Below the pieces are notes generated by a model, which saw only the letters and a program-made list of their open reading frames with translations, made no database searches and was not told the DNA's origin. Both the position numbers and the translations under genes were made by a program. Shown piece by piece: positions 10,173-20,514 of a stretch of DNA of 64,000 nucleotides. The stretch's first letter is position 1; each line of letters begins with the position of its first letter. This DNA comes from an uncultured Gammaproteobacteria bacterium (GTDB lineage Bacteria > Pseudomonadota > Gammaproteobacteria > Steroidobacterales > UBA11654): contig CACPJA010000001.1 of assembly GCA_902634075.1 (NCBI GenBank), positions 90,504 to 154,503 of the forward strand, given 5' to 3'.

Positions 10173-11487
10173 TTAACAACAATCTTTTTATGTTGTTATA
10201 ATCTTCTAGAACCTTTATTTCTGTGTTTTTTAGTTCTGCGACTTTTTTACATGCATGTATAACCGTTGTGTGATCTCTACCCCCAAAACGATCTCCAATT
10301 TCTGGAAGACTGTTTTTTGTTAACTCTTTCGATATTGACATAGCCACCTGCCTCGGCCTTGTTATAGACCTGCTCCTTCTTTTTGAATGAAGGTCAGAGA
10401 CACGGATATTATAGTATTCAGCAACAACTTTTTGAATGTTCTCAATGGTAACCTGTCTGGACTGTAAAGATAAAAGGTCTCTCAGACATTCTTTGGCCAA
10501 ATCTACAGATACCTCCCTACCTGTAAAGGTGGAGCTTGCTATTACCTTTCTTAGGGCTCCTTCAAGTTCTCTTACATTCGACCTAATGTTTTTTGCGATA
10601 AAAAACGCAACATCTTCTGGGAGATCAAAGTTTTCAAGTTCAGACTTAACCATTAGTATAGCCACACACGTCTCCATTTCTGGGGGGTCAATAGAAACAG
10701 TAAGGCCCCAGCCGAACCGAGACCTAAGCCTTTCTTCTAGGCCCTTTATTTCTTTCGGGTATTTGTCGCTAGTTATAATTATTTGGCTGTTGCTCTCTAA
10801 AAGAACATTAAAAGTATGGAAAAACTCTTCTTGAGATTTGTCTTTACCGGCAAAGAACTGTATATCATCGATCAGCAGAACATCTAGAGAGCGGTAATCG
10901 TTCTTAAAGACATTGAGAGCGTTGTGTTGAAGTGCAGAAACCATTTCTCCAACAAACCTTTCAGAATGTACGTAGGCAACTTTCTTGTCGGGATGGTTTT
11001 CTTTAATTGCGTTACCAACGCTTTGCATAAGATGTGTTTTTCCTAGACCTACCCCACCATATATGAAAAAAGGGTTGTATGATAATCCAGGGTTTTCTGT
11101 AATTTGTAGTGCAGCTGCACGCGCTAGCTGGTTGCTTTTTCCGCCAACAAAGTTATCAAAAACATATCTATTATTTAGCGGTGAACCTACAGGCGTCACA
11201 ACCTTGTTTTTTTGTTTGGGCGTGCTTGATCTTGTATACGGTTCATCTCCAATTGATATTGCTACAGTAGCCTTCCCGTCCAATCTTTTTGAAGCAACCG
11301 TTTTTATTTTCTCTAAGTAGTTTTTTTGAACCCAATTAACGACAAACTTATTCGGAGCAAGGAGAGTAAGACTTTGGGCTTCCTCGTCTTCAATAACAGA
11401 TAACGGCTTTATCCAGGTGTTGAACTGAGATTCTGTAAGGTCTGATTTCAAAATTGTAAGACAATCATCCCAGACCTTGTTTTGCAT
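10168..11487 (-). CDS. dnaA: Chromosomal replication initiator DnaA
   Basis: NPFFIYGGVGLGKTHLMQSVGN; LLIDDIQFFAGK; FGGRDHTTVIHACKKV. Confidence 0.99.
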   Translation of the reverse strand: MQNKVWDDCLTILKSDLTESQFNTWIKPLSVIEDEEAQSLTLLAPNKFVVNWVQKNYLEKIKTVASKRLDGKATVAISIGDEPYTRSSTPKQKNKVVTPVGSPLNNRYVFDNFVGGKSNQLARAAALQITENPGLSYNPFFIYGGVGLGKTHLMQSVGNAIKENHPDKKVAYVHSERFVGEMVSALQHNALNVFKNDYRSLDVLLIDDIQFFAGKDKSQEEFFHTFNVLLESNSQIIITSDKYPKEIKGLEERLRSRFGWGLTVSIDPPEMETCVAILMVKSELENFDLPEDVAFFIAKNIRSNVRELEGALRKVIASSTFTGREVSVDLAKECLRDLLSLQSRQVTIENIQKVVAEYYNIRVSDLHSKRRSRSITRPRQVAMSISKELTKNSLPEIGDRFGGRDHTTVIHACKKVAELKNTEIKVLEDYNNIKRLLLM

Positions 11488-11558
11488 CTTTTTTCCTTTT
11501 TTTTGAGGGTTTTTTAAAAAATTTGTAAGAAAATAAATACTATACTTTTAAAGGTAAC

Positions 11559-11567
11559 TTATCCACA
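11559..11567 (+). promoter_or_regulatory. Consensus DnaA box in dnaA-rpmH gap
   Basis: TTATCCACA exact consensus between the divergent dnaA and rpmH genes. Confidence 0.75.
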
Positions 11568-11666
11568 GGTTGTTTTTTAGTTGACATATTCTGGCTACTT
11601 AAATAACCTTCTATGCCCTAACCATCATTTGTATCATATTGTTTTTAAATAAGGTTTTAGTCAGTC

Positions 11667-11801
11667 ATGAAAAGAACATACCAACCAAGTAATTTAAAAA
11701 GAAAAAGAACACATGGCTTCAGGTCGCGCATGGCAACCAAAGCAGGTAGACTCGTCATTAACAGAAGGCGAGCCAAAGGCAGAAAAAAGCTGTCAGTTTA
11801 A
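11667..11801 (+). CDS. rpmH: 50S ribosomal protein L34
   Basis: [44 protein letters not shown]; absent from supplied ORF track because short. Confidence 0.99.
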   Translation: MKRTYQPSNLKRKRTHGFRSRMATKAGRLVINRRRAKGRKKLSV

Positions 11802-11807
11802 TCAACA

Positions 11808-12149
11808 ATGCTTCGCTCTGCTGATATAGACTTCAACAAAGTCATCTCTAGTAAACCTACAAGCAAAGACAAAAACTTCATTGTGCACACACTTAAAAAT
11901 AAGGTGGGACAGTGTAGGCTAGGAATTAGCATACCTAAAAATAAGGTTAACAAGGCAACAGAAAGGAACAAGCTAAAAAGGACCATTAGACATCAGATGT
12001 TTGGGCTTGAAAAAGCACCAATAGACATAGTCATGGTTTACAGAGGCACAGCAAACAAATATGATGCTAAACTTATTTCTAGCAGCCTTCGGTTTCACAA
12101 AGAAAACATTATTAAAACAACAGAAAAATTTTGGAAAACCTCAGAGTAA
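11808..12149 (+). CDS. rnpA: Ribonuclease P protein component
   Basis: RLGISIPKNKVNKATERNKLKRTIRHQMF; directly follows rpmH. Confidence 0.95.
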   Translation: MLRSADIDFNKVISSKPTSKDKNFIVHTLKNKVGQCRLGISIPKNKVNKATERNKLKRTIRHQMFGLEKAPIDIVMVYRGTANKYDAKLISSSLRFHKENIIKTTEKFWKTSE

Positions 12150-13795
12150 TTTTATGGATGGGATTTGCTGTGTTGCTTTACGCAACATATTCACAATGGA
12201 CCTACGTCTCTGCACCACAAACAAACTATGTCGAACCAGAGCCAAGAGAGCAAAGGGTTGAGACAACAGCAGAATCAGACAACGATGTCCTGGGCCTTTC
12301 AGACACACTACCCTCTATTGAAAACAGGTCCATCAGCCAAGAAACATCGTCACCAACAGTAAGAACAGAGAAACTAGAAAACAACGTCATTCAGTTATAC
12401 ATAAACCCGAGCAGAGGCGCCGACATAGTAGGAGCCAAACTAACTAAGTATCACCCCTCCAAGCAACAACAGGAAACACCGGTCGAGCTGTTAACGCTTG
12501 ACCCAGACGCTTACCATTATTTTCAGACCGGCGTTCTGTCTTTAGAAAACGAAAACGAAGCCAATCACACACAACCATTTAGAAGGCTTTCAGGACCAAC
12601 ACAGAGAGACGGTAAAACCAGCGTTAAATATATTTGGCAACAAGGCGACATTGAGGTTATCAAGACCTACAGCTTATCAGAAAACTCCTATGCAATTTCT
12701 CTTGAGCAAGAAGTAATCAACTACTCTTCCCAGGGCTATTCTTTTGTTCCCTATGTTCAGCTGGTGAAAAGAAACGCAGAGGTGGATAGGTCAATGTTTG
12801 ATGTAGAAACATACTCCTTTGACGGCGGCATTGTTTATGACGGCGATAGCTACGAAAAGATCTACCCAGATGACTTGAAAAAGAACCCATACAACCAAAC
12901 ACACAATGCTGGATGGGCAGCCAATATAAAACACCACTTTTTGGTTGCCTTCGTCCCCCCCACCGGAGAGGCATACAAATATGAGGCAACACACACTGAG
13001 GCAGACAGACTTAATAAAATCTCTGCAATCTCTCTAGAAACAAGAAGCGTTTCATCAGGCCAAAGCGAAACCGCGACAACAACGCTTTTTATAGGGCCAA
13101 AACTTCAAAAGCAACTCAGATCAACAAGAGACGGTTTAGAGCGAAGCGTTGACTACGGGAAGCTTTCGTTCCTAGCCTCACCGCTGTTTTGGTTGCTTGA
13201 AAACATTTTTGAATATGTTGGCAACTGGGGGCTTTCAATTATCTTGGTAACGCTGCTCATTAAAATTATCTTTTTTAGGCTCACAGAATCTAGCGGCAAA
13301 TCCATGGCGAGAATGAGAGAGCTTCAACCAAGACTCAAGGCAATACAAGACAGATATGAAAACGACAAACAAGCACAAAGCAAAGCCATGATGGACCTCT
13401 ATCAAAAAGAGAACGTTAATCCCATGGCAGGTTGTTTACCCATGCTAATTCAAATACCTTTCTTTATTGCTTTTTACTGGGTACTACTCGAAAGCGTTGA
13501 GATAAGACAAGCACCTTTTTTTCTTTGGTTGAACGACCTTTCGTCTAGAGACCCATACTTTGTTCTACCAATTCTGATGGGCCTCGGAATGTGGTTTCAG
13601 CAGAAGCTAAACCCAGCGCCACCAGACCCAACACAGGCCAAAGTTATGACAATTCTTCCAATAATGTTCACAGGCTTGTTTGCTTGGTTTCCTTCCGGGC
13701 TGGTGCTTTATTGGCTAACCAACTCGTTGCTCTCAATCGCACAACAATGGAGAATTAATAAAAGGATCGAGACAGCAAAACCCGGCGCAAAATAA
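12131..13795 (+). CDS. yidC: Membrane protein insertase YidC
   Basis: N-terminal TM, periplasmic domain, NWGLSIILVTLLIKIIFFRLTESSGKSMARMRELQPRLK; QEKLNP-like QQKLNPAPPDP. Confidence 0.97.
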   Translation: MENLRVILWMGFAVLLYATYSQWTYVSAPQTNYVEPEPREQRVETTAESDNDVLGLSDTLPSIENRSISQETSSPTVRTEKLENNVIQLYINPSRGADIVGAKLTKYHPSKQQQETPVELLTLDPDAYHYFQTGVLSLENENEANHTQPFRRLSGPTQRDGKTSVKYIWQQGDIEVIKTYSLSENSYAISLEQEVINYSSQGYSFVPYVQLVKRNAEVDRSMFDVETYSFDGGIVYDGDSYEKIYPDDLKKNPYNQTHNAGWAANIKHHFLVAFVPPTGEAYKYEATHTEADRLNKISAISLETRSVSSGQSETATTTLFIGPKLQKQLRSTRDGLERSVDYGKLSFLASPLFWLLENIFEYVGNWGLSIILVTLLIKIIFFRLTESSGKSMARMRELQPRLKAIQDRYENDKQAQSKAMMDLYQKENVNPMAGCLPMLIQIPFFIAFYWVLLESVEIRQAPFFLWLNDLSSRDPYFVLPILMGLGMWFQQKLNPAPPDPTQAKVMTILPIMFTGLFAWFPSGLVLYWLTNSLLSIAQQWRINKRIETAKPGAK

Positions 13796-13803
13796 AAAAG
13801 ATT

Positions 13804-15150
13804 GTGAACACCAAGATTCAAAGACTTTCTGGAACAATAGCAGCCCAATCTTCAGCACAAGGAACATCTGGGGTAGCTGTTATAAGGGTTTCTGGCTCAG
13901 GGGTCAAAACAATAATCAAAAAAGCCATAAAAAAAGAACTAGAACACATGAAGGCAGAGCTCACACCGTTTCATGACCAAAACGGTAACGTTATTGACCA
14001 AGTAATAACCCTCTTTTTTCAATCACCGTCTTCATATACGGGAGAAGATGTTCTCGAAATAAGCTGCCACGGAAGCGTGGCTATTGCAGATGAAATTCTG
14101 AGCTCTTTATATCAACAGGGAGCGAGACCAGCTAATGCAGGAGAGTTTACAAGAAGAGCGTTTCTTAACGACAAGCTTGACCTTACTCAAGCCGAAGCTG
14201 TCGCAGACCTTATTGAGAGCAACTCAATAGAGGTTGCAAGAGCCGCCAAAAACTCACTCGAAGGCGCTTTTTCAAAAAAAATCTTTTCTATTCTAGACTC
14301 TCTGGTTGAGCTTAGGAGCACTATAGAGGCTTCGCTTGATTTTCCTGATGAGGATCTAGAGGAAACAGACCACAACAAAAGACTGGCAAAGCTTTTTAAT
14401 GAAACAAGAAACAGCTACCAAGCACTCCTCGAGGAAACTAGAGTCGCTTGCAAAATAAGAGAAGGCCTGGTTGTTGCTATAACCGGAAAACCGAATGTTG
14501 GTAAATCAACACTGCTTAATCAGCTTGCTGGTCACGACAGAGCCATTGTCAGCGAAGAGCCCGGAACAACGAGAGATACCATAGAGGTAAACACAACAAT
14601 TGACGGCTACTCTGTTTCATTCATAGATACCGCAGGGGTCAGAAAGACAGACAACAAAGTCGAAAAGGAGGGTATTCGAAGAGCAATAGAGGCCACAGAA
14701 AACGCAGACCTAATTATAGAGGTTAAAGACGCAACCCAAGAAAGCATGGTTGATGTCAAGGAAGCCAACGAGAACCATTTGGTCGTTTACAACAAAGCAG
14801 ACTTGTTAAACAACAAAAAAAGGGCCAGCGCTACAAGCAAGGGCGTTTTTCTTGTTTCAGCACTTCAGGGCATAGGGGTTAACAAGATCGTTGACAATTT
14901 AAGCAATAGGTTTAAGAACACAAAAGATATAGTCTCTACCATAACCGCAAGAAGAAGACATTTAACCAGCCTCAAAGAATCATTCGAGTCGTTTGATATT
15001 GCCAGCAAAAAAGAAAAAAACAACGAGGCAGGCGATATTGTTGCAGAAGAGCTGCTTCAGGCGCAAAATAGTCTTTCCGAGATAACGGGCGAGTATTCAA
15101 GCGAGGAACTGCTCGACTCAATCTTTAATAAATTTTGTATAGGGAAGTAG
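13804..15150 (+). CDS. mnmE: tRNA modification GTPase MnmE
   Basis: GKPNVGKSTLLNQLAG; DTAGVRKTDNKVEKEGI; C-terminal FCIGK. Confidence 0.98.
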   Translation: MNTKIQRLSGTIAAQSSAQGTSGVAVIRVSGSGVKTIIKKAIKKELEHMKAELTPFHDQNGNVIDQVITLFFQSPSSYTGEDVLEISCHGSVAIADEILSSLYQQGARPANAGEFTRRAFLNDKLDLTQAEAVADLIESNSIEVARAAKNSLEGAFSKKIFSILDSLVELRSTIEASLDFPDEDLEETDHNKRLAKLFNETRNSYQALLEETRVACKIREGLVVAITGKPNVGKSTLLNQLAGHDRAIVSEEPGTTRDTIEVNTTIDGYSVSFIDTAGVRKTDNKVEKEGIRRAIEATENADLIIEVKDATQESMVDVKEANENHLVVYNKADLLNNKKRASATSKGVFLVSALQGIGVNKIVDNLSNRFKNTKDIVSTITARRRHLTSLKESFESFDIASKKEKNNEAGDIVAEELLQAQNSLSEITGEYSSEELLDSIFNKFCIGK

Positions 15151-15151
15151 T

Positions 15152-17056
15152 TTGGGAAAAAAAGTAAAAAACTATGATGCAATAGTAATCGGCGGCGGAC
15201 ACGCAGGAACTGAGGCCTCCGCTGTCTTGTCTAGGATGGGACACAAAACCCTGCTCTTAACCCACAACAAACAGAGCGTGGGACAAATGAGCTGTAACCC
15301 AGCTATTGGTGGCGTCGGCAAAGGCCACCTTACAAAAGAAATAGACGCCCTTGGCGGGCTAATGGCTAGAGCGGCTGACCTTGCGGGCATACACCTTAAA
15401 ACACTAAATGCGAGCAAGGGCAAAGCTGTTCAGGCAACCAGAGCACAGGCAGACAGGAATCTTTATAAGCAAGCAATCCAATCACAACTAAAGGAACACA
15501 CAAACCTCTCTTTGGCTGAGGGCGCAGCCTCTAAGGTTTTGCTAGAAGGCGATGCCTTAAGGGGGATAGAAACAGAGTCAGGAGAGCGTTATTACTCAAA
15601 GAAGTTAGTGCTAACTGTTGGAACATTTTTAAACGGCGTGATTCACACCGGAAGAGAGCAAATCAGCGGCGGCAGGAAGGGAGACAAGCCCTCCATAGTT
15701 CTTGCCAAGCAGCTCTTAGAAATCTCACCAAGAACAGGAAGGCTTAAAACAGGAACACCACCCAGGCTACTAAGGAGCAGCATCAATTTTGGGTTACTCC
15801 AAGAACAAGCCGGAGACATTCCTAGGCCTGTTTTTTCGTTTATATCTTCACGAGCAGATCACCCAGAACAGGTTAGTTGCTACATCACACACACCAACGA
15901 GGAAACCCACAAAATTATAAGAGACTCGCTGAAAGACTCGCCCCTGCACACGGGAGCAATTGAGGGCGTGGGCCCAAGGTACTGTCCATCAATAGAAGAC
16001 AAGGTAGTTAAGTTTGCAGAAAAAACCAGACACCAAATATTTGTAGAGCCCGAAGGCTTGGATTCCAAAGAAGTTTACCCAAACGGGATCTCAACAAGCA
16101 TCGAAGCTGAAAAACAAGAAGAATTTGTCCGAAGCATTGTTGGCTTTGAGAATGCTGAAATTACACAGAGCGGCTACGCAATAGAATATGATTATTTTGA
16201 CCCCAGGGACCTAAACCCAACCTTTGAAACAAAGACCATAAAAGGCCTTTATTTTGCAGGACAAATTAACGGCACTACAGGTTATGAAGAGGCAGCAGCG
16301 CAGGGGCTAATAGCAGGAATCAATGCTGGGCTAGCCATTAACGATAAGGACCCTTGGGTTCCAGAAAGAAGCGAGGCATACCTTGGTGTACTGTCTAGCG
16401 ACCTAATTACTAGAGGGACAAGCGAACCATACCGAATGTTTACAAGCAGAGCTGAACACAGACTGCTACTTCGGGAGGACAACGCCGACCTTAGGCTAAC
16501 ACCCACCGGAAAAAAACTTGGAATTGTCTCAGAGGAACGCTGGAGTGCTTTTAACCATAAGTCAGAAGTTTTCAACAAAGAGAAAAAGAGACTCGACCAG
16601 ACGCACATTAAGGCATCAGATCTTGCGGGGTTGAGCCAGAAACACCAAAAGGACAACAATAAAAAACAAGCATACCAATTCCTTAAAAGGCCCGGGGTTA
16701 CATATGCCACGATCACAAAGGCTGTCGGCGTAAGGGGTGGGTATAATAAAGAACCCGAGATACTCAGGGAGTCTATTGACTCACTGATTGAAACTGAAGC
16801 AAAATACGAAGGCTACGTGAATAAACAAAAAAGAGAAATTGAAAAGCACAAAACAAACTCAAACACCGAGTTACCCAGAGACATTGACTATTCTACAATG
16901 CCGGGGTTATCAAACGAGATAAAACAAAAACTCACCGAGTTTGCCCCAAAAACAATAGGCCACGCAGCAAGAATTGAAGGGGTTACACCAGCCTCGCTCT
17001 CAGTGCTGTTGGTGCACCTAAAAAAACAAAAAATGAAAAAAGCAGAGGGACTATGA
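15152..17056 (+). CDS. mnmG: tRNA uridine 5-carboxymethylaminomethyl modification enzyme MnmG
   Basis: DAIVIGGGHAGTEAS; MSCNPAIGGVGKGHL; TTGYEEAAAQGLIAGINAG; TTG start. Confidence 0.98.
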   Translation: MGKKVKNYDAIVIGGGHAGTEASAVLSRMGHKTLLLTHNKQSVGQMSCNPAIGGVGKGHLTKEIDALGGLMARAADLAGIHLKTLNASKGKAVQATRAQADRNLYKQAIQSQLKEHTNLSLAEGAASKVLLEGDALRGIETESGERYYSKKLVLTVGTFLNGVIHTGREQISGGRKGDKPSIVLAKQLLEISPRTGRLKTGTPPRLLRSSINFGLLQEQAGDIPRPVFSFISSRADHPEQVSCYITHTNEETHKIIRDSLKDSPLHTGAIEGVGPRYCPSIEDKVVKFAEKTRHQIFVEPEGLDSKEVYPNGISTSIEAEKQEEFVRSIVGFENAEITQSGYAIEYDYFDPRDLNPTFETKTIKGLYFAGQINGTTGYEEAAAQGLIAGINAGLAINDKDPWVPERSEAYLGVLSSDLITRGTSEPYRMFTSRAEHRLLLREDNADLRLTPTGKKLGIVSEERWSAFNHKSEVFNKEKKRLDQTHIKASDLAGLSQKHQKDNNKKQAYQFLKRPGVTYATITKAVGVRGGYNKEPEILRESIDSLIETEAKYEGYVNKQKREIEKHKTNSNTELPRDIDYSTMPGLSNEIKQKLTEFAPKTIGHAARIEGVTPASLSVLLVHLKKQKMKKAEGL

Positions 17057-18717
17057 AAAAACTATCAACAATTATCCTAAGCTCTTTTTTTCTATTAAGC
17101 TGCGGGAGCGAAGAACAACAAGAGTGCTTAACCAATAACAACGAAATAATTGTTGGCGGTTCAAGCGGCTTTGAGCTTTCAGATATTCAAGTCTTCAAGA
17201 AAAACAATGGTGCCGAGCCAGGGACATTAGACCCACATAGGGCAGAAGGCGTTCCCGCATCAAACGTTCTAAGAGACCTCTATGAGGGGCTAGTCGGAGA
17301 AAAACCCAATGGCGAGTATATTCCGGGAGCAGCCGAATCTTGGGAAATAAGCGAGGACTCTAAAACCTACACCTTTAAAATAAGAAGGGACGCAAAATGG
17401 AGCAATGGAGACGACGTTGTTGCCGAAGACTTTGTTTTTTCATTGCGAAGGAGCGTTGACCCACAAACGCTGTCAAACTATTCAAGCATGCTCTACCCAA
17501 TAAAAAACGCAAGACAAATAGTCTTGGGTAACCTAGAGCCAGAAGCCCTCGGAGTATATAGCACCGACCAAAAAACTTTCGTGGTTGAGCTTGAGGAGCC
17601 AACACCTTATTTTTTATCTCTGCTCACACACTCAACAACCTATCCGGTTCACCCAAAAAGCATAGAAAAGCACGGCGCCAGCTTTACAAGACCAGGCAAT
17701 CTAGTAACTAACGGCGCCTTTGTCTTGTCTGACTGGAGGGTACAAGACTATATAAAACTAGACAGGAACCCAACATATTGGGACGATAAAAACACAACAC
17801 TTGAGAGCGTCTACTACCTACCTCTAGATAACCCAGACTCATCGCTAAGAAGATATAGGGCAAACGAGCTAGATTTCACAGACACAACTCCAGCCGAGCA
17901 GCTCCCTTGGATTAGATCTTGCTTGGGCCCAGAGCTTAATATTTCTCCTTACTTTGGAAGTTATTACTATGGCTTTAATACAACCAAACCGCCTTTTAAA
18001 AATAACGTTGAACTAAGGCAAGCCCTATCGATGGCGATTGACCGCTCAGTGATAACCGACATTATTTTAGGCGCTGGACAAATACCCGCCTATGGTTTTG
18101 TGCCTCCTGTCAAAACATACTCAGGCGAAAAGCTCAATTGGGCGGAGTGGTCACAACAAGAAAGAGAAGACGAAGCACTAAGGCTATACATAGAGGCCGG
18201 CTATTCTTCAGAGACCCCTCTGGAGATTGAGGTTGTTTACAACACATCAGAAAACCACAAAAGAGTTGCTCTCGCTATTGCTGCTATGTGGAAGCAGACC
18301 TTGGGCGTTAAAACAACCCTTAGAAACCAAGAGTGGAAAGTGTTTTTGGAAACCAGAAGACTAAAGGAAGACACAGAAGTATATAGAGCTGGGTGGATAG
18401 GAGACTACGACGACCCATACACTTTTTCAGAGTTGCTGCACTCAGAAAACGAAATGAACCACTCCGGGTTTTCCAACCAAGAATACGATGAATTTTTAAA
18501 AGCGGCGTCTGAAAAGAATGCCGGAGAAGAAAGGTTGAGCGAACTAAAAAAAGCAGAAAAACTAATGTTAGAAGAAATGCCGATAATTCCTTTATATTTT
18601 TATGTCAGTCAGCACCTCATAAAACCCTGGGTAACAGGCCTCGAGGGCAACGTGATGGATCACCATTACTCAAAGTATGTCAAGATATTAAAAACAGAAA
18701 CAGTAAATAGTGAATAA
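17053..18717 (+). CDS. oppA: Oligopeptide ABC transporter substrate-binding lipoprotein (OppA-like)
   Basis: lipobox LLSCGS; GAEPGTLDPHRAEGVPASNVLRDLYEGLV; SBP family 5; 4-nt overlap with mnmG. Confidence 0.9.
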   Translation: MKKLSTIILSSFFLLSCGSEEQQECLTNNNEIIVGGSSGFELSDIQVFKKNNGAEPGTLDPHRAEGVPASNVLRDLYEGLVGEKPNGEYIPGAAESWEISEDSKTYTFKIRRDAKWSNGDDVVAEDFVFSLRRSVDPQTLSNYSSMLYPIKNARQIVLGNLEPEALGVYSTDQKTFVVELEEPTPYFLSLLTHSTTYPVHPKSIEKHGASFTRPGNLVTNGAFVLSDWRVQDYIKLDRNPTYWDDKNTTLESVYYLPLDNPDSSLRRYRANELDFTDTTPAEQLPWIRSCLGPELNISPYFGSYYYGFNTTKPPFKNNVELRQALSMAIDRSVITDIILGAGQIPAYGFVPPVKTYSGEKLNWAEWSQQEREDEALRLYIEAGYSSETPLEIEVVYNTSENHKRVALAIAAMWKQTLGVKTTLRNQEWKVFLETRRLKEDTEVYRAGWIGDYDDPYTFSELLHSENEMNHSGFSNQEYDEFLKAASEKNAGEERLSELKKAEKLMLEEMPIIPLYFYVSQHLIKPWVTGLEGNVMDHHYSKYVKILKTETVNSE

Positions 18718-19642
18718 CATAAAGTTTGTTTTAGGCCGCTTTTTGGGAGCCATACCAACCCTCTTGGCTTTAATATGTCTCGCATTTTTTTTGGTCAAGG
18801 CAGCACCTGGAGGACCATTTGATCTAGAGAGATCGCTTCCAGAAGAGGTTGAGGCGAATTTAAGAGCAGCCTACAACCTAGATGATCCGGTATACAAACA
18901 ACTCTATAAGTATATTGGCTCAATACTCCAAGGCGACTTTGGCCCCTCTTTTCAATACAGAGACTATACTGTCACCGAGCTTATAGCTAGCGGCTTCCCG
19001 GTTTCTTTGCGCCTAGGGGCTTTCGCAATACTTTTGGCGTTGTTATTTGGGACAATCATTGGGACAACAGCAGCCCTAAACCAAAACACAAAACTAGACT
19101 ATAGCGTTATGTTTTTCGGAATGATCGGGATCTCAATACCTAATTTTGTAATGGCCCCTTTGTTGGTGCTTCTTTTTTCAATCGTGCTTAGCGTATTCCC
19201 AGCCGGAGGCTACAACAATGGGGCGTTTTTAAACATGGTTCTTCCTGTAACCGCACTCGCTCTTCCTCAAGTGGCCTACATAGCCAGATTAACAAGAGGG
19301 TCAATGATCGAGGTGCTCTCAAGTAACTTTGTAAGAACAGCTAAGGCCCAGGGTATCCCGATGAGGAACATAATATTCGGCCATGTTTTAAAGCCAACAC
19401 TGCTACCCGTGGTGTCTTATTTGGGACCAGCTACAGCAGCTATTATCACAGGGTCTGTTGTGGTGGAACAAATTTTTGGTCTGCCCGGCCTTGGAAGATA
19501 TTTTGTTCAAGGCGCTCTGAATAGGGACTACACACTAGTAATGGGCGTTGTCGTTTTCTACGGGTGTTTAATTATCGCCTTTAATCTGATTGTAGACACT
19601 ATTTATGGTTTTATAGACCCCAAAATAAAAACAAGCAGATGA
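18710..19642 (+). CDS. oppB: Oligopeptide ABC transporter permease (OppB-like)
   Basis: MNNIKFVLGRFLGAIPTLLALICLAFFLVKAAPGGPFD; EQIFGLPGLGRYFVQGALNRDY. Confidence 0.92.
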   Translation: MNNIKFVLGRFLGAIPTLLALICLAFFLVKAAPGGPFDLERSLPEEVEANLRAAYNLDDPVYKQLYKYIGSILQGDFGPSFQYRDYTVTELIASGFPVSLRLGAFAILLALLFGTIIGTTAALNQNTKLDYSVMFFGMIGISIPNFVMAPLLVLLFSIVLSVFPAGGYNNGAFLNMVLPVTALALPQVAYIARLTRGSMIEVLSSNFVRTAKAQGIPMRNIIFGHVLKPTLLPVVSYLGPATAAIITGSVVVEQIFGLPGLGRYFVQGALNRDYTLVMGVVVFYGCLIIAFNLIVDTIYGFIDPKIKTSR

Positions 19643-20514
19643 AACAAGACCATAACAATTCCTTGCTTTCGGATGCCTGGTCCGCACTGAAAAAAAACAG
19701 GGCCTCTCTTGTCTCCGCTTCGGTTATGTTAAGCATGGTTGTTTTGGTGCTGTTTGGTCCAATGCTTAGCCCGTTCGCAGTTGACCAAACCGACTGGTAT
19801 CAAATTTCAACTGCACCCAACCTTATGAATGGACACATCTTCGGAACAGACGATCTTGGGAGAGACCTTTTTGTGCGTGTGATGTACGGCGGCAGGATAT
19901 CCTTGATGGTCGGCCTTGTTGCCACGCTTGTTAGTGTCTTTATTGGGGTAACCTATGGCGCCGTTTCTGGTTTTTTGGGAGGCAGAGTAGACGCGTTGAT
20001 GATGAGGGTGGTTGACGTCCTCTACGCAATGCCGTTTTTATTCTTTGTAATTTTGTTAATGGTCTTTTTTGGTAGAAGCATATTTCTTATTTTTGTAGCA
20101 ATAGGCGCCGTCAATTGGCTTGATATAGCGAGAATTGTAAGAGGACAAACCTTGAACCTCAAAGGAAAAGAGTTTGTCGACGCAGCCAAAACAGGCGGTG
20201 CCTCTACAATAAGAATAGTATACAAACACATTGTTCCAAACTTGCTAGGCATCGTTGTAGTTTATGTCGCCCTAACGGTTCCACAAGTCATTCTGGTTGA
20301 GTCGTTTTTAAGTTTTTTGGGTTTGGGCGTTCAGGAACCAATGACCTCCTGGGGGGCTTTAGTTAACCAGGGAGCAAGACAGATGGAGTCTTCACCATGG
20401 ATGCTTCTTTTCCCTGGGCTGTTTCTTGCGACAACACTGTTTTGTTTTAATTTTATTGGCGACGGCCTAAGGGATGCCTTAGACCCCAAAGACAGGACAA
20501 GGGGTAATGAGTAG
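19639..20514 (+). CDS. oppC: Oligopeptide ABC transporter permease (OppC-like)
   Basis: FGTDDLGRDLFVRVMYGGRISLMVG; ESFLSFLGLGVQEPMTSWGALVNQG. Confidence 0.93.
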   Translation: MKQDHNNSLLSDAWSALKKNRASLVSASVMLSMVVLVLFGPMLSPFAVDQTDWYQISTAPNLMNGHIFGTDDLGRDLFVRVMYGGRISLMVGLVATLVSVFIGVTYGAVSGFLGGRVDALMMRVVDVLYAMPFLFFVILLMVFFGRSIFLIFVAIGAVNWLDIARIVRGQTLNLKGKEFVDAAKTGGASTIRIVYKHIVPNLLGIVVVYVALTVPQVILVESFLSFLGLGVQEPMTSWGALVNQGARQMESSPWMLLFPGLFLATTLFCFNFIGDGLRDALDPKDRTRGNE

